From Planctobacterium marinum (lineage in GTDB: Bacteria > Pseudomonadota > Gammaproteobacteria > Enterobacterales > Alteromonadaceae): a stretch of 64,000 bases of DNA. A program made the position numbers and the translations under genes. Location: contig NZ_JAJEWQ010000003.1 of the NCBI RefSeq assembly GCF_020687805.1, forward strand, positions 18,162 to 82,161. The letters run 5' to 3'. The notes under the pieces are model-generated. The model was given only the letters and a program-made list of their open reading frames with translations. It had not been told where the DNA came from and searched no databases. Shown here in pieces: positions 26,109 through 36,647 of this stretch. Position 1 is the first letter of the stretch. Every line of letters begins with the position of its first letter.

Positions 26109-29100
26109 TTAAAAATCATAGCGAACGCCGAACGCATAGCGCGCACTTTGTTCATTGGCATAGATGATCATGTCATCACCCCGGGCATGAGCCCGTCGAT
26201 TTTCTTCAGTGATGTTAATGCCTTCAAAAGCGAGGGTCAGATTCTCGGTCACACTGTATGAAACGCTCAAATCAAGCTGTGCGTAAGACTCGGTGTATGC
26301 CGGTTCTTGCTGGCCATTGCCACCGGTGGTGGAATTCAGGAACTTATCCCGCCAGTTATAGGCCAGTCGAATTTGCAGTGCATCCTTTTCGTAAAATGCC
26401 ACCAGGTTTGCAGTATCGCTCAGCCCCAGTAAGGCAAATTGGTCTTCGCCAATGGTAGTGTTGTCATAAGTCACGTCACCATCAACCGTTGTATAGTTGG
26501 CCTGGATACCAAACCCGGATTCCCCAAAAATGTGCTGGGCGGCAAATTCAAAGCCGTCAACTGAGGCATCATCCTGGTTTACCGGGATGGTAACCGTATA
26601 ATCCAGCGGATCATAAACACTGAGATCACCGGTTAAACTGCCATCCGCAGCTACCCAGCCCTGATCCACATAGTATTGTCTGATTTCCTGTGCCGCATTG
26701 CCCGGATTAACCACCGCACCCTGCGCTTCTTCGAACCGCTCGCCCGATGCAGGGTTAACCAAGTTCGGATAGATAACCTGATTAACGACACTGGTACCGA
26801 TAAAGTTCTTCACGTCTTTTTTGTAGTAACCAATGGCGGCATAACTGCCCTCACCATAATAGTATTCCAGTGAAATATCGAAGTTATCGGATTCAAAGGG
26901 TTCCAGGTTTGGATCGCCGGAAGCCGCCGTAGAATTATCGAAGGTTCTGGCCTGACTACTGGCCGGTACCGCACCTGCCTGCAGGTCGTCATAGGCGGGT
27001 CGTGCGATGGTTTTACTGACTGAGATACGACCAATCAGATCTTCAGTCAAATCAATACTGAAATCCAGGTTGGGTAACGTGTGACTGTAATCCCCTTCCC
27101 CTTCGGCAAACACGCCTCCATTTTGTTGCAGGATGAGTTCGTTAGCCGTAAGCCACGACAAACTGGTATAGTTAGGGATTAGCGACTCAGATTTAACATC
27201 GGTTGCTTCATGTCTTACCCCCACAATCAGCCGTGATGGCATGTCACCAAGTTCAAACTCAAGGTTGGCCTGAACGTAAAAAGCCAGTTGCTCTTCTTCC
27301 AGCCGTAAGTCGTTGGCGTATTCCGGGTTAGTACACAAAGTTCCGGCGGCGCAGTTTCCAAACACATTCCCAGGCAAAGTGGGATTTGCCGCATAAAGGG
27401 CAGCAATGTCACTGCTAAACTGATCAAAATCAACCCATACCATCTGCCCATTGGCACCAATATTGTCACCGGAAAGGTCATTCAGATCGGCGACCGTAAA
27501 GGCACCATCTGAAAAGTTACCGTCACCATCACCCGCTGGCGAGTTCCAGCCACCGCCTGTGGTATGGCCGGTAAAGCCCATTCCGCCCCAGTCTCCCCCC
27601 TGATTAAGGCTAAAGGCTGTACGGTTGTTCATGGTCAGATGAGAAACACCAAAGTTCACCTTGCTGACAATTCCGGCGTCGAAAACGTACTCACCGTTTA
27701 ATTGCACCTGGTCAATCTCGGTTTTCATGTAACCGTTTCTAAAACTATTGCCCGATGCGATAATAAGACCAGGGTCAATGGCTTCATTGCCTGACGCGCC
27801 GGCATCAAAAGGGGCTTCCGTGGGGGTCAGAAAGACCTGCATTTCCGGCACATATTGGGAGAAATCAACGGTGGTCCGGTAGCGACGGAACGTACTGGCC
27901 GTCACAACATTGTTGCTACCCCGGTGATCCTTTGGCTTTGCTTCAGCTTCGGAGCTATGAGCATCCAAAGTCAGTACCAGGTTGTCATTCACTTCATATT
28001 CGAGATTCAGACCGATGGAGTCATTCTGATTGGTAGTCCCCCAGGCACCCACTCCGTAGGAAAGATCACAACAATCGCGATTATTCAGCATCAGTGGCGA
28101 CACCACCCCGTTGCTGTCCACTTCGGTAAAGACCGTATCGGCATAGCTGCCTGCCCCAAACCAGGCTGAAAACTCCTGACGGCCTACATCTTGCTCCAGT
28201 TCGGAATAAGTATAATCCAGCGTCGCTTTCAGCTTGTCTGAAGGGGCAAACTGCAAGGTTAACTGTGCGTTGGTGCGTACCCGGCTGAAATCTTCAAACA
28301 CGTACATGTAGTTTTGCGGAGCAGCAAAAATAACACTACCGCTACCAGCGTTGTATACCTCATTACCAAAATTATCCAGTTGTTGCCCGCTCAGATTGCT
28401 GGTGTTCCAACCCGATGTCACCTGACCGGATGCAATGTAATTGTCCCGCTCAGAGCGACTGGCAACCAGTGATATCCCCACCTTATCATCGTTAAAGGTA
28501 TTGGAAATAATGCCCGACACTTCCGGGGTGATATCATTGCCTACGCGGGTATCGTCACTGATTGCTTTAGCGCCGATACTGGCCATAAAACCGGGATTGT
28601 TAAAAGGCTTGTGAGTTTGAATATTGATTGTTGAACCAATGCCGCCCGTAGTTAAATGGGCCTTACCGGTTTTGTAAACCTCAACCCCCGACACGGACTC
28701 TGAGGCCAGATTCGCAAAATCAAAAGAACGGTCAGTGTTGACATTCAGACCGCTGAGATTGGCCGCAGGCATCTGACGACCATTCAGGGTGATCATATTA
28801 AATTCCGGGCCCCAGCCACGTACTGTCACTCGTGAGCCTTCGTTGTTTTGGCGGTCAATAGCTACCCCGGTAATGCGTTGCAGCGATTCAGCGAGGTTAG
28901 TATCCGGGAATTTGCCGATGTCCTCGGCAGAAATAGCATCAACAACACCATCGGAGCTACGCTTAATATCCATCGATTTAATTAGACTGCCGCGAATACC
29001 GGTAACTTCGATCACTTCAGTGCCATCGTCTTCGACGGTTTCCTGAGCCAATACAGCTTGTGGATTCGTCAGACCAAATACCGCCGCCACTGACATGGCA

Positions 29101-29135
29101 ACAAAGCTTGGCCTGAAATATTTTTGTATCTTCAT
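26109..29135 (-). CDS. TonB-dependent receptor (Xanthomonas/Caulobacter type)
   Basis: A 1008-aa outer-membrane receptor: signal peptide to about residue 31 (AVLAQ), TonB box-like EVIEVTGIRGSL, plug domain (ISAEDIGKFPDTNLAESLQRI, VTVRGWGPEFNMITLNGRQMP), and a beta-barrel ending in AFGVRYDF with C-terminal Phe. The plug pattern is that of TIGR01782 receptors, which import oligosaccharides. ATG at 29135 is preferred over 29150 because GGAG lies 9 nt before it. It heads the SapC-cupin-halogenase unit and sits beside xylose genes, so xylo-oligosaccharide uptake is a reasonable inference. Confidence 0.93.
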   Translation of the reverse strand: MKIQKYFRPSFVAMSVAAVFGLTNPQAVLAQETVEDDGTEVIEVTGIRGSLIKSMDIKRSSDGVVDAISAEDIGKFPDTNLAESLQRITGVAIDRQNNEGSRVTVRGWGPEFNMITLNGRQMPAANLSGLNVNTDRSFDFANLASESVSGVEVYKTGKAHLTTGGIGSTINIQTHKPFNNPGFMASIGAKAISDDTRVGNDITPEVSGIISNTFNDDKVGISLVASRSERDNYIASGQVTSGWNTSNLSGQQLDNFGNEVYNAGSGSVIFAAPQNYMYVFEDFSRVRTNAQLTLQFAPSDKLKATLDYTYSELEQDVGRQEFSAWFGAGSYADTVFTEVDSNGVVSPLMLNNRDCCDLSYGVGAWGTTNQNDSIGLNLEYEVNDNLVLTLDAHSSEAEAKPKDHRGSNNVVTASTFRRYRTTVDFSQYVPEMQVFLTPTEAPFDAGASGNEAIDPGLIIASGNSFRNGYMKTEIDQVQLNGEYVFDAGIVSKVNFGVSHLTMNNRTAFSLNQGGDWGGMGFTGHTTGGGWNSPAGDGDGNFSDGAFTVADLNDLSGDNIGANGQMVWVDFDQFSSDIAALYAANPTLPGNVFGNCAAGTLCTNPEYANDLRLEEEQLAFYVQANLEFELGDMPSRLIVGVRHEATDVKSESLIPNYTSLSWLTANELILQQNGGVFAEGEGDYSHTLPNLDFSIDLTEDLIGRISVSKTIARPAYDDLQAGAVPASSQARTFDNSTAASGDPNLEPFESDNFDISLEYYYGEGSYAAIGYYKKDVKNFIGTSVVNQVIYPNLVNPASGERFEEAQGAVVNPGNAAQEIRQYYVDQGWVAADGSLTGDLSVYDPLDYTVTIPVNQDDASVDGFEFAAQHIFGESGFGIQANYTTVDGDVTYDNTTIGEDQFALLGLSDTANLVAFYEKDALQIRLAYNWRDKFLNSTTGGNGQQEPAYTESYAQLDLSVSYSVTENLTLAFEGINITEENRRAHARGDDMIIYANEQSARYAFGVRYDF

Positions 29136-29184
29136 CAATATGTTCTCCATCCACTTTCATGCGATTTCAGTTGCAGGTCGGTAA

Positions 29185-29196
29185 CTGACATGTCAG
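29185..29196. promoter_or_regulatory. Perfect palindrome CTGACATGTCAG
   Basis: Twelve-base perfect palindrome 50 nt before the receptor ATG at 29135. A repressor site is possible given its place in the leader, but no second copy was seen at the other xylose genes. Confidence 0.35.
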
Positions 29197-29507
29197 CGGA
29201 AACATTTATAAATTTTTTAAGTGTGTTCGTTAACCCGGTTTAAAAAGAGACGACGTAGCATTGCCGTTGTAAACCAAATGTTAACAATGACAACATAACG
29301 CGACCTGACAACAGGATCGATTACGATATTTTTTGCTTTGTTATGTTTTTTCACAAATAGTTAAACACATGAATTTGCTGGGGTAAAAAGCGATTTTCAT
29401 AACGAAAAAACAAGAGAAATTATTTTCTTTAGTGGTATTGGGCTATCTCAAAAAAGCACGGCAACACTGCAGGCGTTAACAACCTTGTAACAGGTTCTGA
29501 GTTAAAA

Positions 29508-29530
29508 AAAACCAGGTCTTGCCTGGTTTT
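29508..29530 (-). terminator. Intrinsic terminator after the Gfo/Idh gene
   Basis: Stem AAAACCAGG / CCTGGTTTT with a 5-nt loop, followed on the minus strand by a long T-run. It closes the GH26-MFS-dehydrogenase operon 40 nt after the stop at 29571. Confidence 0.85.
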
Positions 29531-29570
29531 GCTCTTTTAATGATGGCGATAATAAACCGCCAGTAACACG

Positions 29571-30533
29571 TCAGAATGCCGCTAATATTTGTTGAATATC
29601 CTGCTGAAACAGCAAACTGTCTGCGTGAGTTACCACGGATGACTCTTTTTTGTTGTTCAAAATACTATCAACTGTGTGCTGAATCTGATATTCGAAACCA
29701 CTGCCTGAACGGTTATCAACAAAGCTGTCGATACAATTGTCCAACTCGTACAATTCCGCGGTAGTCGCCCGCCAGAAATCAGGGATAGCAATATAGCCTT
29801 GTGTGCCAACAATGTACGCCCAATTGCGCAATTTACTCTCAAAGCTGGCGCCCAGTACCGCTGAGCTGGCATCGAAGTCAAACAGCACATTAATTCGCTT
29901 ATCAGCACCATTGTCAGCGCGTTTACCAACGACACTCATCCGCACGGGGTCGCTGCGATGGAACAAGCGATTCAATGCAACCGGATAAATGCCCATTTCA
30001 AACGTACATCCCCCTGCCAGCTCTACATTCCATTCGCGCTTATCTGGACCATATTCTATGGGATAACCAAAATCGGCCTGGATTTGCGTTATTTCTCCAA
30101 TTCGGCCCTGTTCAACCCAGCGCTGCGCCTGTTTTATGGCCGGTAAAAACCAGGTCCACATGGCTTCCATTAAAAACAATCCCTTGTCTCTGGCAAGGCT
30201 TGTTAAGGTTTCGCACTGCTGTGGTGTTACCACAAAAGGCTTTTCACAGAGTACGTGTTTTCCCGCTAACAAGGCATCACGGGTTTGTTCAAAGTGCAGG
30301 GTATGGGGTGTAGAAATGTAAACGGCGTCGATGTTGGGATCGGCGAACAAGGTATCATAACCTTCATAAGCACTGGCAATGTCATGCTTTGCAGCAAACT
30401 GCCGGGCATTATTTAGTGAGCGCGCAGCCACTGCAGTAATTTTAGCGTGTTCAACCCAGGTCATATCCTGCACAAAGGTGTTGGCAATTCTGCCTGCGCC
30501 TACCAAACCCCAGCGTATTGTATTAGTACTCAT
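29571..30533 (-). CDS. Gfo/Idh/MocA-family sugar oxidoreductase
   Basis: A 320-aa NAD(P)-dependent dehydrogenase: Rossmann motif GLVGAGRIANTF at residues 9-20, the EKP motif in GKHVLCEKPF near residue 98 (catalytic Lys), and a C-terminal alpha/beta domain. The sequence style (MEAMWTWFLPA) is that of dimeric dihydrodiol dehydrogenase/D-xylose 1-dehydrogenase relatives. ATG at 30533 overlaps the MFS stop in ATGA form, so it is coupled. In this neighbourhood oxidation of xylose or a related sugar is plausible but unproven. Confidence 0.88.
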   Translation of the reverse strand: MSTNTIRWGLVGAGRIANTFVQDMTWVEHAKITAVAARSLNNARQFAAKHDIASAYEGYDTLFADPNIDAVYISTPHTLHFEQTRDALLAGKHVLCEKPFVVTPQQCETLTSLARDKGLFLMEAMWTWFLPAIKQAQRWVEQGRIGEITQIQADFGYPIEYGPDKREWNVELAGGCTFEMGIYPVALNRLFHRSDPVRMSVVGKRADNGADKRINVLFDFDASSAVLGASFESKLRNWAYIVGTQGYIAIPDFWRATTAELYELDNCIDSFVDNRSGSGFEYQIQHTVDSILNNKKESSVVTHADSLLFQQDIQQILAAF

Positions 30534-32122
30534 TTGCCTGTTCCTAATTCCAGTTCCAATTGTTCCAGACTCTTGCCTTTGGTTTCCGGAAATAAACGCC
30601 AAACCAACAACAGCCCAACCAATGCAAGCATCCCATAAATGATGAACGTCAGCGCAGCCCCGATATTAAGTAACTCCCAGGGGAACATAAATTGTACCGC
30701 AAAGCTGGCGATACTATTGATGACCCCCACAAAAGAGACGGCCAGCCCTCGTACGTGGTTCGGGAATATTTCAGAAAACATTACCCACATTACCGGCCCC
30801 AGTGAAATTGCAAATGAAGCCATAAAGCCCAATATGCCTGCCAGAATTAGTTTTGCATTCATGCTGGTTGCCAGTTGCAACAGGTCGCTCTGTATTTTGT
30901 TGAAATTTTCTGTGCCAATCTGCTCCATAACACGGGCCTTAAACACCACATCGGAATCAAATTGCCTGTTTTGCAATTGCTTTAGCGGCGCAAGTTGCAG
31001 GTTTTGATGCTTGTTTTGCAATATGCTGATGTGGGATTCATCCAGGCGGTAACTGGCTTTGTAAAACCCATAACCGCACAACGACATGCTCAGGAATACT
31101 CCCGACAAGCCTATTATCAACAGGGGTTTACGGCCCAGTTTGTCGATCAGTGACATCGCCAGCAAAGTAAAAATAATATTAATAATGCCAATCCAGATAG
31201 CCTGCGCAAACGCCGCGTTGGTACCAACACCACTTTGTTCAAAGATGGTGGGGGCGTAAAACGACACCGCGTTAATGCCCGTTACCTGCTGAGTGATGCC
31301 AATAATGACCCCAATTACAACGGCGAATCGCATCTTATTGCTGAACAGAAATTTGATTCTGTCTGCTAAGCCAGATTGCGTTTTTTCCTGGGTGGTTGAT
31401 GGCTCAGATCGCATCTCACTGAGCACTGGCGCACATACCTCATGACTGGCATTGCGGGTTAAGCCCAGCTTTGCCAGTGATAATCTCGCTTCGGTTTCCC
31501 TGCCTTTTTGCAATAGCCAGCGAGGACTGCGTGGGATCAGAAACAGTAACCCAAACCAAATGATGGCCGGAAAGGCTTCAATGCCCAACATCCAGCGCCA
31601 GGTGTGCTGCTGAATACCGATCATGGTGCCCCATTCACTCGCAGACTGAGCCCACTGTAAAATGTAGTAATTGGAAAAATAAGCAACAGAAAAGCCCAAC
31701 ATAATATTCAGTTGATTAATGGACACCATGCGTCCCCGCTCTTCAGCCCGGCTAATTTCAGCAATGTACATAGGCGCAATCATCAGAGAACAAAACGCCA
31801 GACCGCCAATAAATCGCGCAGCGACGAGAAAGTTGTAACTGGGTGCAAAGGCGGAAGCCACAGCAGATACTGAATACAAAAAAGCGATAATAATCAAAAA
31901 ATTGCGCCGCCCTATGGCATCGCATATTATCCCGCCGGTTAAGGTCGCTATGATGGCGCCCAGCGTTGGTGCTCCCACTACCAGCCCTTGCTGCATCGGG
32001 CTAAGCTGAAATTCATTGACGACAAAGTTCAATGTGCCGGAAATCACGGTGGCATCAAATCCGAAGATAAACCCACCCAATGACGCGATCAGGGTATAAA
32101 TTAGCACTGGCGATATTTTCAT
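30530..32122 (-). CDS. Sugar-porter MFS transporter
   Basis: A 530-aa sugar:H+ symporter-type carrier with 12 helices. Signature motifs: GFDATVISG in TM1, RFIGGLAFCSLMIAPMYIAEIS (family signature R-x-G-x-G-x-PxYIAE) and VTGINAVSFYAPTIFE in TM7; a large periplasmic/cytoplasmic insert near residues 355-425 makes it longer than XylE-type porters. ATG at 32122 (MKISPVLIYTLIASLGG) is chosen because the upstream extension runs into the GH26-like gene. Lies between a glycosidase and a sugar dehydrogenase, so it likely imports xylose or a xyloside across the inner membrane. Confidence 0.92.
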   Translation of the reverse strand: MKISPVLIYTLIASLGGFIFGFDATVISGTLNFVVNEFQLSPMQQGLVVGAPTLGAIIATLTGGIICDAIGRRNFLIIIAFLYSVSAVASAFAPSYNFLVAARFIGGLAFCSLMIAPMYIAEISRAEERGRMVSINQLNIMLGFSVAYFSNYYILQWAQSASEWGTMIGIQQHTWRWMLGIEAFPAIIWFGLLFLIPRSPRWLLQKGRETEARLSLAKLGLTRNASHEVCAPVLSEMRSEPSTTQEKTQSGLADRIKFLFSNKMRFAVVIGVIIGITQQVTGINAVSFYAPTIFEQSGVGTNAAFAQAIWIGIINIIFTLLAMSLIDKLGRKPLLIIGLSGVFLSMSLCGYGFYKASYRLDESHISILQNKHQNLQLAPLKQLQNRQFDSDVVFKARVMEQIGTENFNKIQSDLLQLATSMNAKLILAGILGFMASFAISLGPVMWVMFSEIFPNHVRGLAVSFVGVINSIASFAVQFMFPWELLNIGAALTFIIYGMLALVGLLLVWRLFPETKGKSLEQLELELGTGK

Positions 32123-32156
32123 TTTTATCCTTTGCGTAAGCCCACTATCAGCGGCA

Positions 32157-33347
32157 TTAGTAAGCACCGGTTTGGATCCACAGCGCGTCATTGTTAACCT
32201 GCTCTAACCACTGAGCTTTGATAAAGGGATGGCCTTGTACTCTGCTGTCACCCCAATTACCTTCCGGGCACTGGGGATCAGGGGGGCTGGTATCAGGCGC
32301 ACAATACCAGCGGGACTGACTTTCCCAATGGGTATTGATGTAAGCTACAGCGCGAATTACATCCCGGTTGTCATATATAAAATCAAAAAAGCGTTGATAC
32401 CAGTCCTGCCAAATCTGTTCCGCGGGTAAAGGAGTTTGGGTATTTAATGCGATAAAACTCTGAGTTTGTTTTTCTGTGCGGTATGACTGTGGCGCGGCTT
32501 CAGAAATCATCAAGGGGATCTGTTTCGCGCGGGCAAAATCCACATATAACTGTTGCGCCTCAACCGGATGAATTGTCAGCTCAAAGTTAAAACGGCTGTC
32601 ATCGCGATAAAATGAGGAGATACTGATCCAGTCCACTACATCATCACCCGGGTACCATTTTGCGATGTGCTGTGGATCGTTGTGATCATACAAATGGGTA
32701 CGGTCACCCGCAAATTGCGGTGCTGGCCAGGCAGCCGACTGCCATACCATGGCAACATTATCAGCCGCTTTCATTGCTTGCGCGATATGACGAAAGGCCG
32801 CTTTATAGGTTTCTGGCTCATAACAATTCCACATGCCGTCGAATTCATACCCGGCCCGCAACAGCACTTTTCGGGGCGCAATGGATTGCAGATAGTTCAC
32901 CAGGGTTTGCAGTGACTTATCATAATGACCGGCAGCGATATTGGCGCTGTGATCCTCGTCATTGCAATCATCAAACGCCAGCCCTATGGCCAAAACGGCA
33001 TCGGGAGCAGCCTGCAAGGTATCCCCAAAATTAACATCACCTGAGTTCCAGTTTCCGGTGGAGAAAACCCCGTGAAGTGTTTGCTTAGGGTCCGGTGATT
33101 TAAGCATGGTGTAGAGTGTCACGCCTTCCAGATTATCTTGTGGCACGGCACGCTGATAGTCGGCAATGGTTTCGCTGTCCTGACCTATGATCATCAGGGT
33201 TTTACCCTCTGGCGGTGTAAACTTGCCCGTGATGATGGGCTTAGCCGGGTCCGATGTTGCTGACGCAGGTTCGCCGGAGCAACCGCCCGAAACCAGCATT
33301 AAACAGGACAATATTAAGATACAATGGGTTTTTGGAAACCATTTCAT
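32157..33347 (-). CDS. GH26-like glycoside hydrolase lipoprotein
   Basis: A 396-aa lipoprotein (lipobox LVSGGC, Cys23) with a GH26/clan A TIM-barrel pattern. The probable acid/base is Glu168 in LLRAGYEFDGMWN and the nucleophile Glu283 in LMISEAAP; their separation of 115 residues is close to that in GH26 enzymes. GH26 includes mannanases, lichenases and beta-1,3-xylanases; the xylose genes alongside favour a xylan-type substrate, but this is inference. First gene of the operon with the sugar porter and the dehydrogenase; the porter ATG lies about 35 nt downstream. Anchored in the outer membrane or facing the periplasm. Confidence 0.78.
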   Translation of the reverse strand: MKWFPKTHCILILSCLMLVSGGCSGEPASATSDPAKPIITGKFTPPEGKTLMIIGQDSETIADYQRAVPQDNLEGVTLYTMLKSPDPKQTLHGVFSTGNWNSGDVNFGDTLQAAPDAVLAIGLAFDDCNDEDHSANIAAGHYDKSLQTLVNYLQSIAPRKVLLRAGYEFDGMWNCYEPETYKAAFRHIAQAMKAADNVAMVWQSAAWPAPQFAGDRTHLYDHNDPQHIAKWYPGDDVVDWISISSFYRDDSRFNFELTIHPVEAQQLYVDFARAKQIPLMISEAAPQSYRTEKQTQSFIALNTQTPLPAEQIWQDWYQRFFDFIYDNRDVIRAVAYINTHWESQSRWYCAPDTSPPDPQCPEGNWGDSRVQGHPFIKAQWLEQVNNDALWIQTGAY

Positions 33348-33525
33348 ACTGCGTACTCATTTGTTGTGTTTTTGTTGTTTTAACCCGAACTGTCGACACT
33401 ATCCAGTGGCAATTCGCGGATAATTAAAAATGGTTATAGTATTGATTAATATGATAATTGAGAGGCGGCGCCAAATTACCCACTCTTCCGGAAACCCTTT
33501 TATCTGAAAGAGAACATTGCAGAGC

Positions 33526-35142
33526 ATGACAGTGATTAACAATCCCATTTTACCCGGTTTTCACCCGGACCCTTCGATACTGAGAGTCAAAGACGACTAT
33601 TATATTGCCACATCCACATTTGAATGGTATCCGGGCGTGTGCATCTACCATTCTAACGATTTAGTTAACTGGCAACTGGTGGCATTACCCCTGAACCGCT
33701 TGTCGCAACTGGACATGCGAGGTAACCCGGACTCCTGTGGTGTCTGGGCGCCCTGCCTGAGCTATAAAAACGGCCTGTTTTATCTGGCATTCACCGATGT
33801 AAAGCGCTTTGCCGGTGATTTCAAGGACACCCACAATTACCTGGTGACCAGCCCCTCCATCTGTGGCGAATGGTCTGAACCGGTATATTTGAATTCCAGC
33901 GGGTTTGATCCGTCGTTTTTCCATGACGACGACGGCAAAAGCTATTATCTGAATATGCTATGGAACCACCTGCCGGCTGCGGGTCGCAATAACTTTTCTC
34001 CCGCTAAATATTTCGGCGGTATTGTGATGCAGGAATTCAATACGCACACCCAGCAACTGACCGGTGAATCAAAGTTAATCTATTCCGGTTCACCCATTGG
34101 CCTGTCAGAAGGACCACATCTCTACAAACGCGATGGCTATTATTATTGCTGTGTCGCCGAGGGTGGCACCGGTATCCATCACGCCTCCACCTTCGCCCGC
34201 AGTAAAAAACTCTGGGGGCCATATGAAACCGATCCGCAAGGCCCGATGGTAACCAGCCATTATGCGCCACAAGCGTCACTCAAACGCGCCGGACATGGCG
34301 ATTTAGTCGAGTCAGCGTCCGGAGACTGGTACTTTGTGCATTTGTGTAGTCGTCCATTGCCCTATCGGGGTCGTTCAGTTATGGGCAGAGAAACCGCAAT
34401 CCAGCCGGTGCGATGGTCAGAGGATGGCTGGCCAAGATTAACAAGTGGTGGCCAGCACCCCGACAAGCAGGTGACTGTCGCCAGTTCTGCAAAACCCCGG
34501 ACTCATCGTGATCAACGCATCGAGTTTAATGGCGCGCCATTACCTCTTAATCTGCAGTCACTACGCTATCCCTTGCCAGAAAACGTAGCAACACAAGCCG
34601 AGCGACAGGGCTATCTGCGTCTGTACGGCAAAGAGTCCCTGGGCTCCTGGTTTGAACAAAGCTTATTAGCCAGAAGACAGCAGGCTTTTTGTTTTAGTGC
34701 GCAAACGCAATTGGATTTTGCCCCTTCGTCTAAACAGCACATGGCGGGTCTGGTGTGTTACTACAACAGCAAGAAATACTTTTATCTGCATATAACCCAC
34801 GACGAAAAGCTGGGCCGGGTGTTGGACGTTGCAATGTGCTGCAACAACTGGCACAGCCAGTATCCACTGGCGTCGCCAATTCAATTACCAGAATCCGGTG
34901 AAGTTACCCTAAAAGCCGATGTGGTCTACGACCGCCTGGTTTTCAGCTATGCTACCGGTGATAAATTCACCGAGCTGCCACTGGAACTGGACTACAGCGT
35001 GCTGTGTGACGAAGTGGGTGACGGTGGCGCAGACGCCAACTTTACCGGTGCCTTTGTAGGGATAGGTTGTCAGGATCTGGACAATCAAACCCGGTACGCC
35101 GATTTTGCCTGGTTTGATTACAAGGAGCACCCGCCTGCATAG
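33526..35142 (+). CDS. GH43 beta-xylosidase
   Basis: A 538-aa glycoside hydrolase family 43 enzyme (beta-xylosidase/arabinofuranosidase group). The inverting base is Asp15 in PGFHPDPS, the pKa-modulating Asp about residue 128 in GFDPSFFHDDDG, and the acid Glu about 195 in LSEGPHLY. The last 200 residues form the usual beta-sandwich of xylosidases. No signal peptide, so it acts in the cytosol on imported xylo-oligosaccharides and yields D-xylose for XylA. TTG at 33517 is an alternative start. Convergent with xylA, sharing a terminator. Confidence 0.92.
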   Translation: MTVINNPILPGFHPDPSILRVKDDYYIATSTFEWYPGVCIYHSNDLVNWQLVALPLNRLSQLDMRGNPDSCGVWAPCLSYKNGLFYLAFTDVKRFAGDFKDTHNYLVTSPSICGEWSEPVYLNSSGFDPSFFHDDDGKSYYLNMLWNHLPAAGRNNFSPAKYFGGIVMQEFNTHTQQLTGESKLIYSGSPIGLSEGPHLYKRDGYYYCCVAEGGTGIHHASTFARSKKLWGPYETDPQGPMVTSHYAPQASLKRAGHGDLVESASGDWYFVHLCSRPLPYRGRSVMGRETAIQPVRWSEDGWPRLTSGGQHPDKQVTVASSAKPRTHRDQRIEFNGAPLPLNLQSLRYPLPENVATQAERQGYLRLYGKESLGSWFEQSLLARRQQAFCFSAQTQLDFAPSSKQHMAGLVCYYNSKKYFYLHITHDEKLGRVLDVAMCCNNWHSQYPLASPIQLPESGEVTLKADVVYDRLVFSYATGDKFTELPLELDYSVLCDEVGDGGADANFTGAFVGIGCQDLDNQTRYADFAWFDYKEHPPA

Positions 35143-35156
35143 CTGGTGCCAACCGC

Positions 35157-35182
35157 AAAAAGCCTGTCGATGACAGGCTTTT
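35157..35182. terminator. Bidirectional intrinsic terminator, GH43 / xylA
   Basis: AAAAAGCCTGTC-GAT-GACAGGCTTTTTT: a 12-bp stem with a 3-nt loop and T-runs on both strands, placed between the convergent stops at 35142 and 35211. Confidence 0.92.
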
Positions 35183-35210
35183 TTATGGGTTTCAAGGGTG
35201 ACGGAAATTG

Positions 35211-36530
35211 TCAGGGGTATAAAACGCCGTTGACATGGTTTTCCAGCAACTCCTGCTGACCACTTTGATGTTTTGGCTCAAGGGCTTTATCCGCTACCAA
35301 TTTTCGCAAAGCGGCAATGGATTGATTACCCGACATGATTTGTTTCCCTAAATCACCGCTCCAGCCCGCATAACGACGGGAAACAGCCTGTGCCAGAAAG
35401 TCGCTCTCGATCATTACCGCCGCCTTTTTCAGTGCGATCGCAATGGTATCCATGCCACCGATATGACCATAAAACAAATCATTCGGATCGGTGCTTTGTC
35501 GACGCAACTTGGTATCAAACATCATTCCACCTGTGGTAAAGCCGCCGGATTTTAGGATCTCATACATGATCAGCGTCATTTCTTCCACACTGTTGGGAAA
35601 TTGATCCGTGTCCCAGCCCAACTGAGGGTCGCCACGGTTGGCATCAATACTGCCAAACAAACCCAGCGAAAACGCTGTTGCAATTTCATGCTGAAAAGAA
35701 TGGCCGGCCAGGGTCGCATGGTTTGCTTCGATATTCACCTTGAATTCTTTTTCCAGGCCAAATTGCTTGAGAAAGCCATATACAGTCGCCGTATCATAAT
35801 CATACTGATGTTTGGTAGGCTCCTGAGGTTTTGGCTCTATTAACAAAGTACCTTTAAAGCCAATCTTTTCCTTGTGTTCTACCACCATCTGCATAAACCG
35901 GCCCAACTGCTCCCGCTCCTGACGTAAGTCGGTATTGAGTAGCGTTTCGTATCCTTCCCGGCCTCCCCAAAGAACATAGTTCGCCCCGCCTAAACGATGG
36001 GTGGCCTCCATAGCATTGCACACCTGACCGGCGGCATAAGCAAAAATCTCAGGGTCAGGGTTTGATGCAGCGCCTGCTGCAAAGCGCGGATTACTGAAGA
36101 CATTGGCTGTACCCCACAGGAGTTTCAGGCCCGTTTCTTCTTGTTTTTGCGCCAGTACCTCTGTCATTTCCGCAAAATTGCGTTGATATTCAGCAAAGCT
36201 GTCGCCTTCCGGACTTACGTCAATATCGTGAAAGGTATAATAATTAACGCCTAATTTTTTAAAAAACTCGAAAGCGACATCAGCTTTTTGTCTGGCTCGC
36301 TGCATTGGCTCTCCTGCCTGTAGCCAGGGTCGACCAAAGGTTCCCTGGCCAAACACATCGGCACCATCCCAGCAGAAGTTGTGCCAGTAGCATGCCGCAA
36401 ACCGCAAATGCTCGGCCATGGTTTTACCCAGAACCACTTCATTTGCGTCATAGTGCTTATAGGCTAATGGGTTGCTACTCTGTGGACCTTCGTACTTGAT
36501 AGCATCCACATTTTCAAAATACTGCGACAT
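35211..36530 (-). CDS. xylA: Xylose isomerase
   Basis: A 439-aa xylose isomerase of the longer (class II) type, converting D-xylose to D-xylulose in the cytosol. Catalytic His lies in [12 protein letters not shown] near residue 101; metal-binding Glu and Asp residues are seen in [34 protein letters not shown] segment ([14 protein letters not shown]) and [19 protein letters not shown] at 36530 gives the family start [15 protein letters not shown]; a longer frame upstream is not needed. It follows xylB on the minus strand after a 117-nt gap. Confidence 0.98.
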   Translation of the reverse strand: MSQYFENVDAIKYEGPQSSNPLAYKHYDANEVVLGKTMAEHLRFAACYWHNFCWDGADVFGQGTFGRPWLQAGEPMQRARQKADVAFEFFKKLGVNYYTFHDIDVSPEGDSFAEYQRNFAEMTEVLAQKQEETGLKLLWGTANVFSNPRFAAGAASNPDPEIFAYAAGQVCNAMEATHRLGGANYVLWGGREGYETLLNTDLRQEREQLGRFMQMVVEHKEKIGFKGTLLIEPKPQEPTKHQYDYDTATVYGFLKQFGLEKEFKVNIEANHATLAGHSFQHEIATAFSLGLFGSIDANRGDPQLGWDTDQFPNSVEEMTLIMYEILKSGGFTTGGMMFDTKLRRQSTDPNDLFYGHIGGMDTIAIALKKAAVMIESDFLAQAVSRRYAGWSGDLGKQIMSGNQSIAALRKLVADKALEPKHQSGQQELLENHVNGVLYP

Positions 36531-36647
36531 GACTTTTCCTCTTTTTATCTCGCGTTTTCGTCCTTGGATAATGGAAGTAAAGCGACACGGCCTCAATTAC
36601 GATTTTTCCATTCCTGTTTGAGCTTTTTGGGTAGCAAGCAGAGTGAA

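Larger units (their letters stand above)
29151..29570. other. Intergenic region upstream of the TonB receptor
   Basis: About 420 bases without a gene. It carries the receptor promoter region, the 12-nt palindrome at 29185-29196 and the terminator at 29508-29530 belonging to the dehydrogenase gene. The middle is AT-rich and shows no coding or RNA signal. Confidence 0.6.
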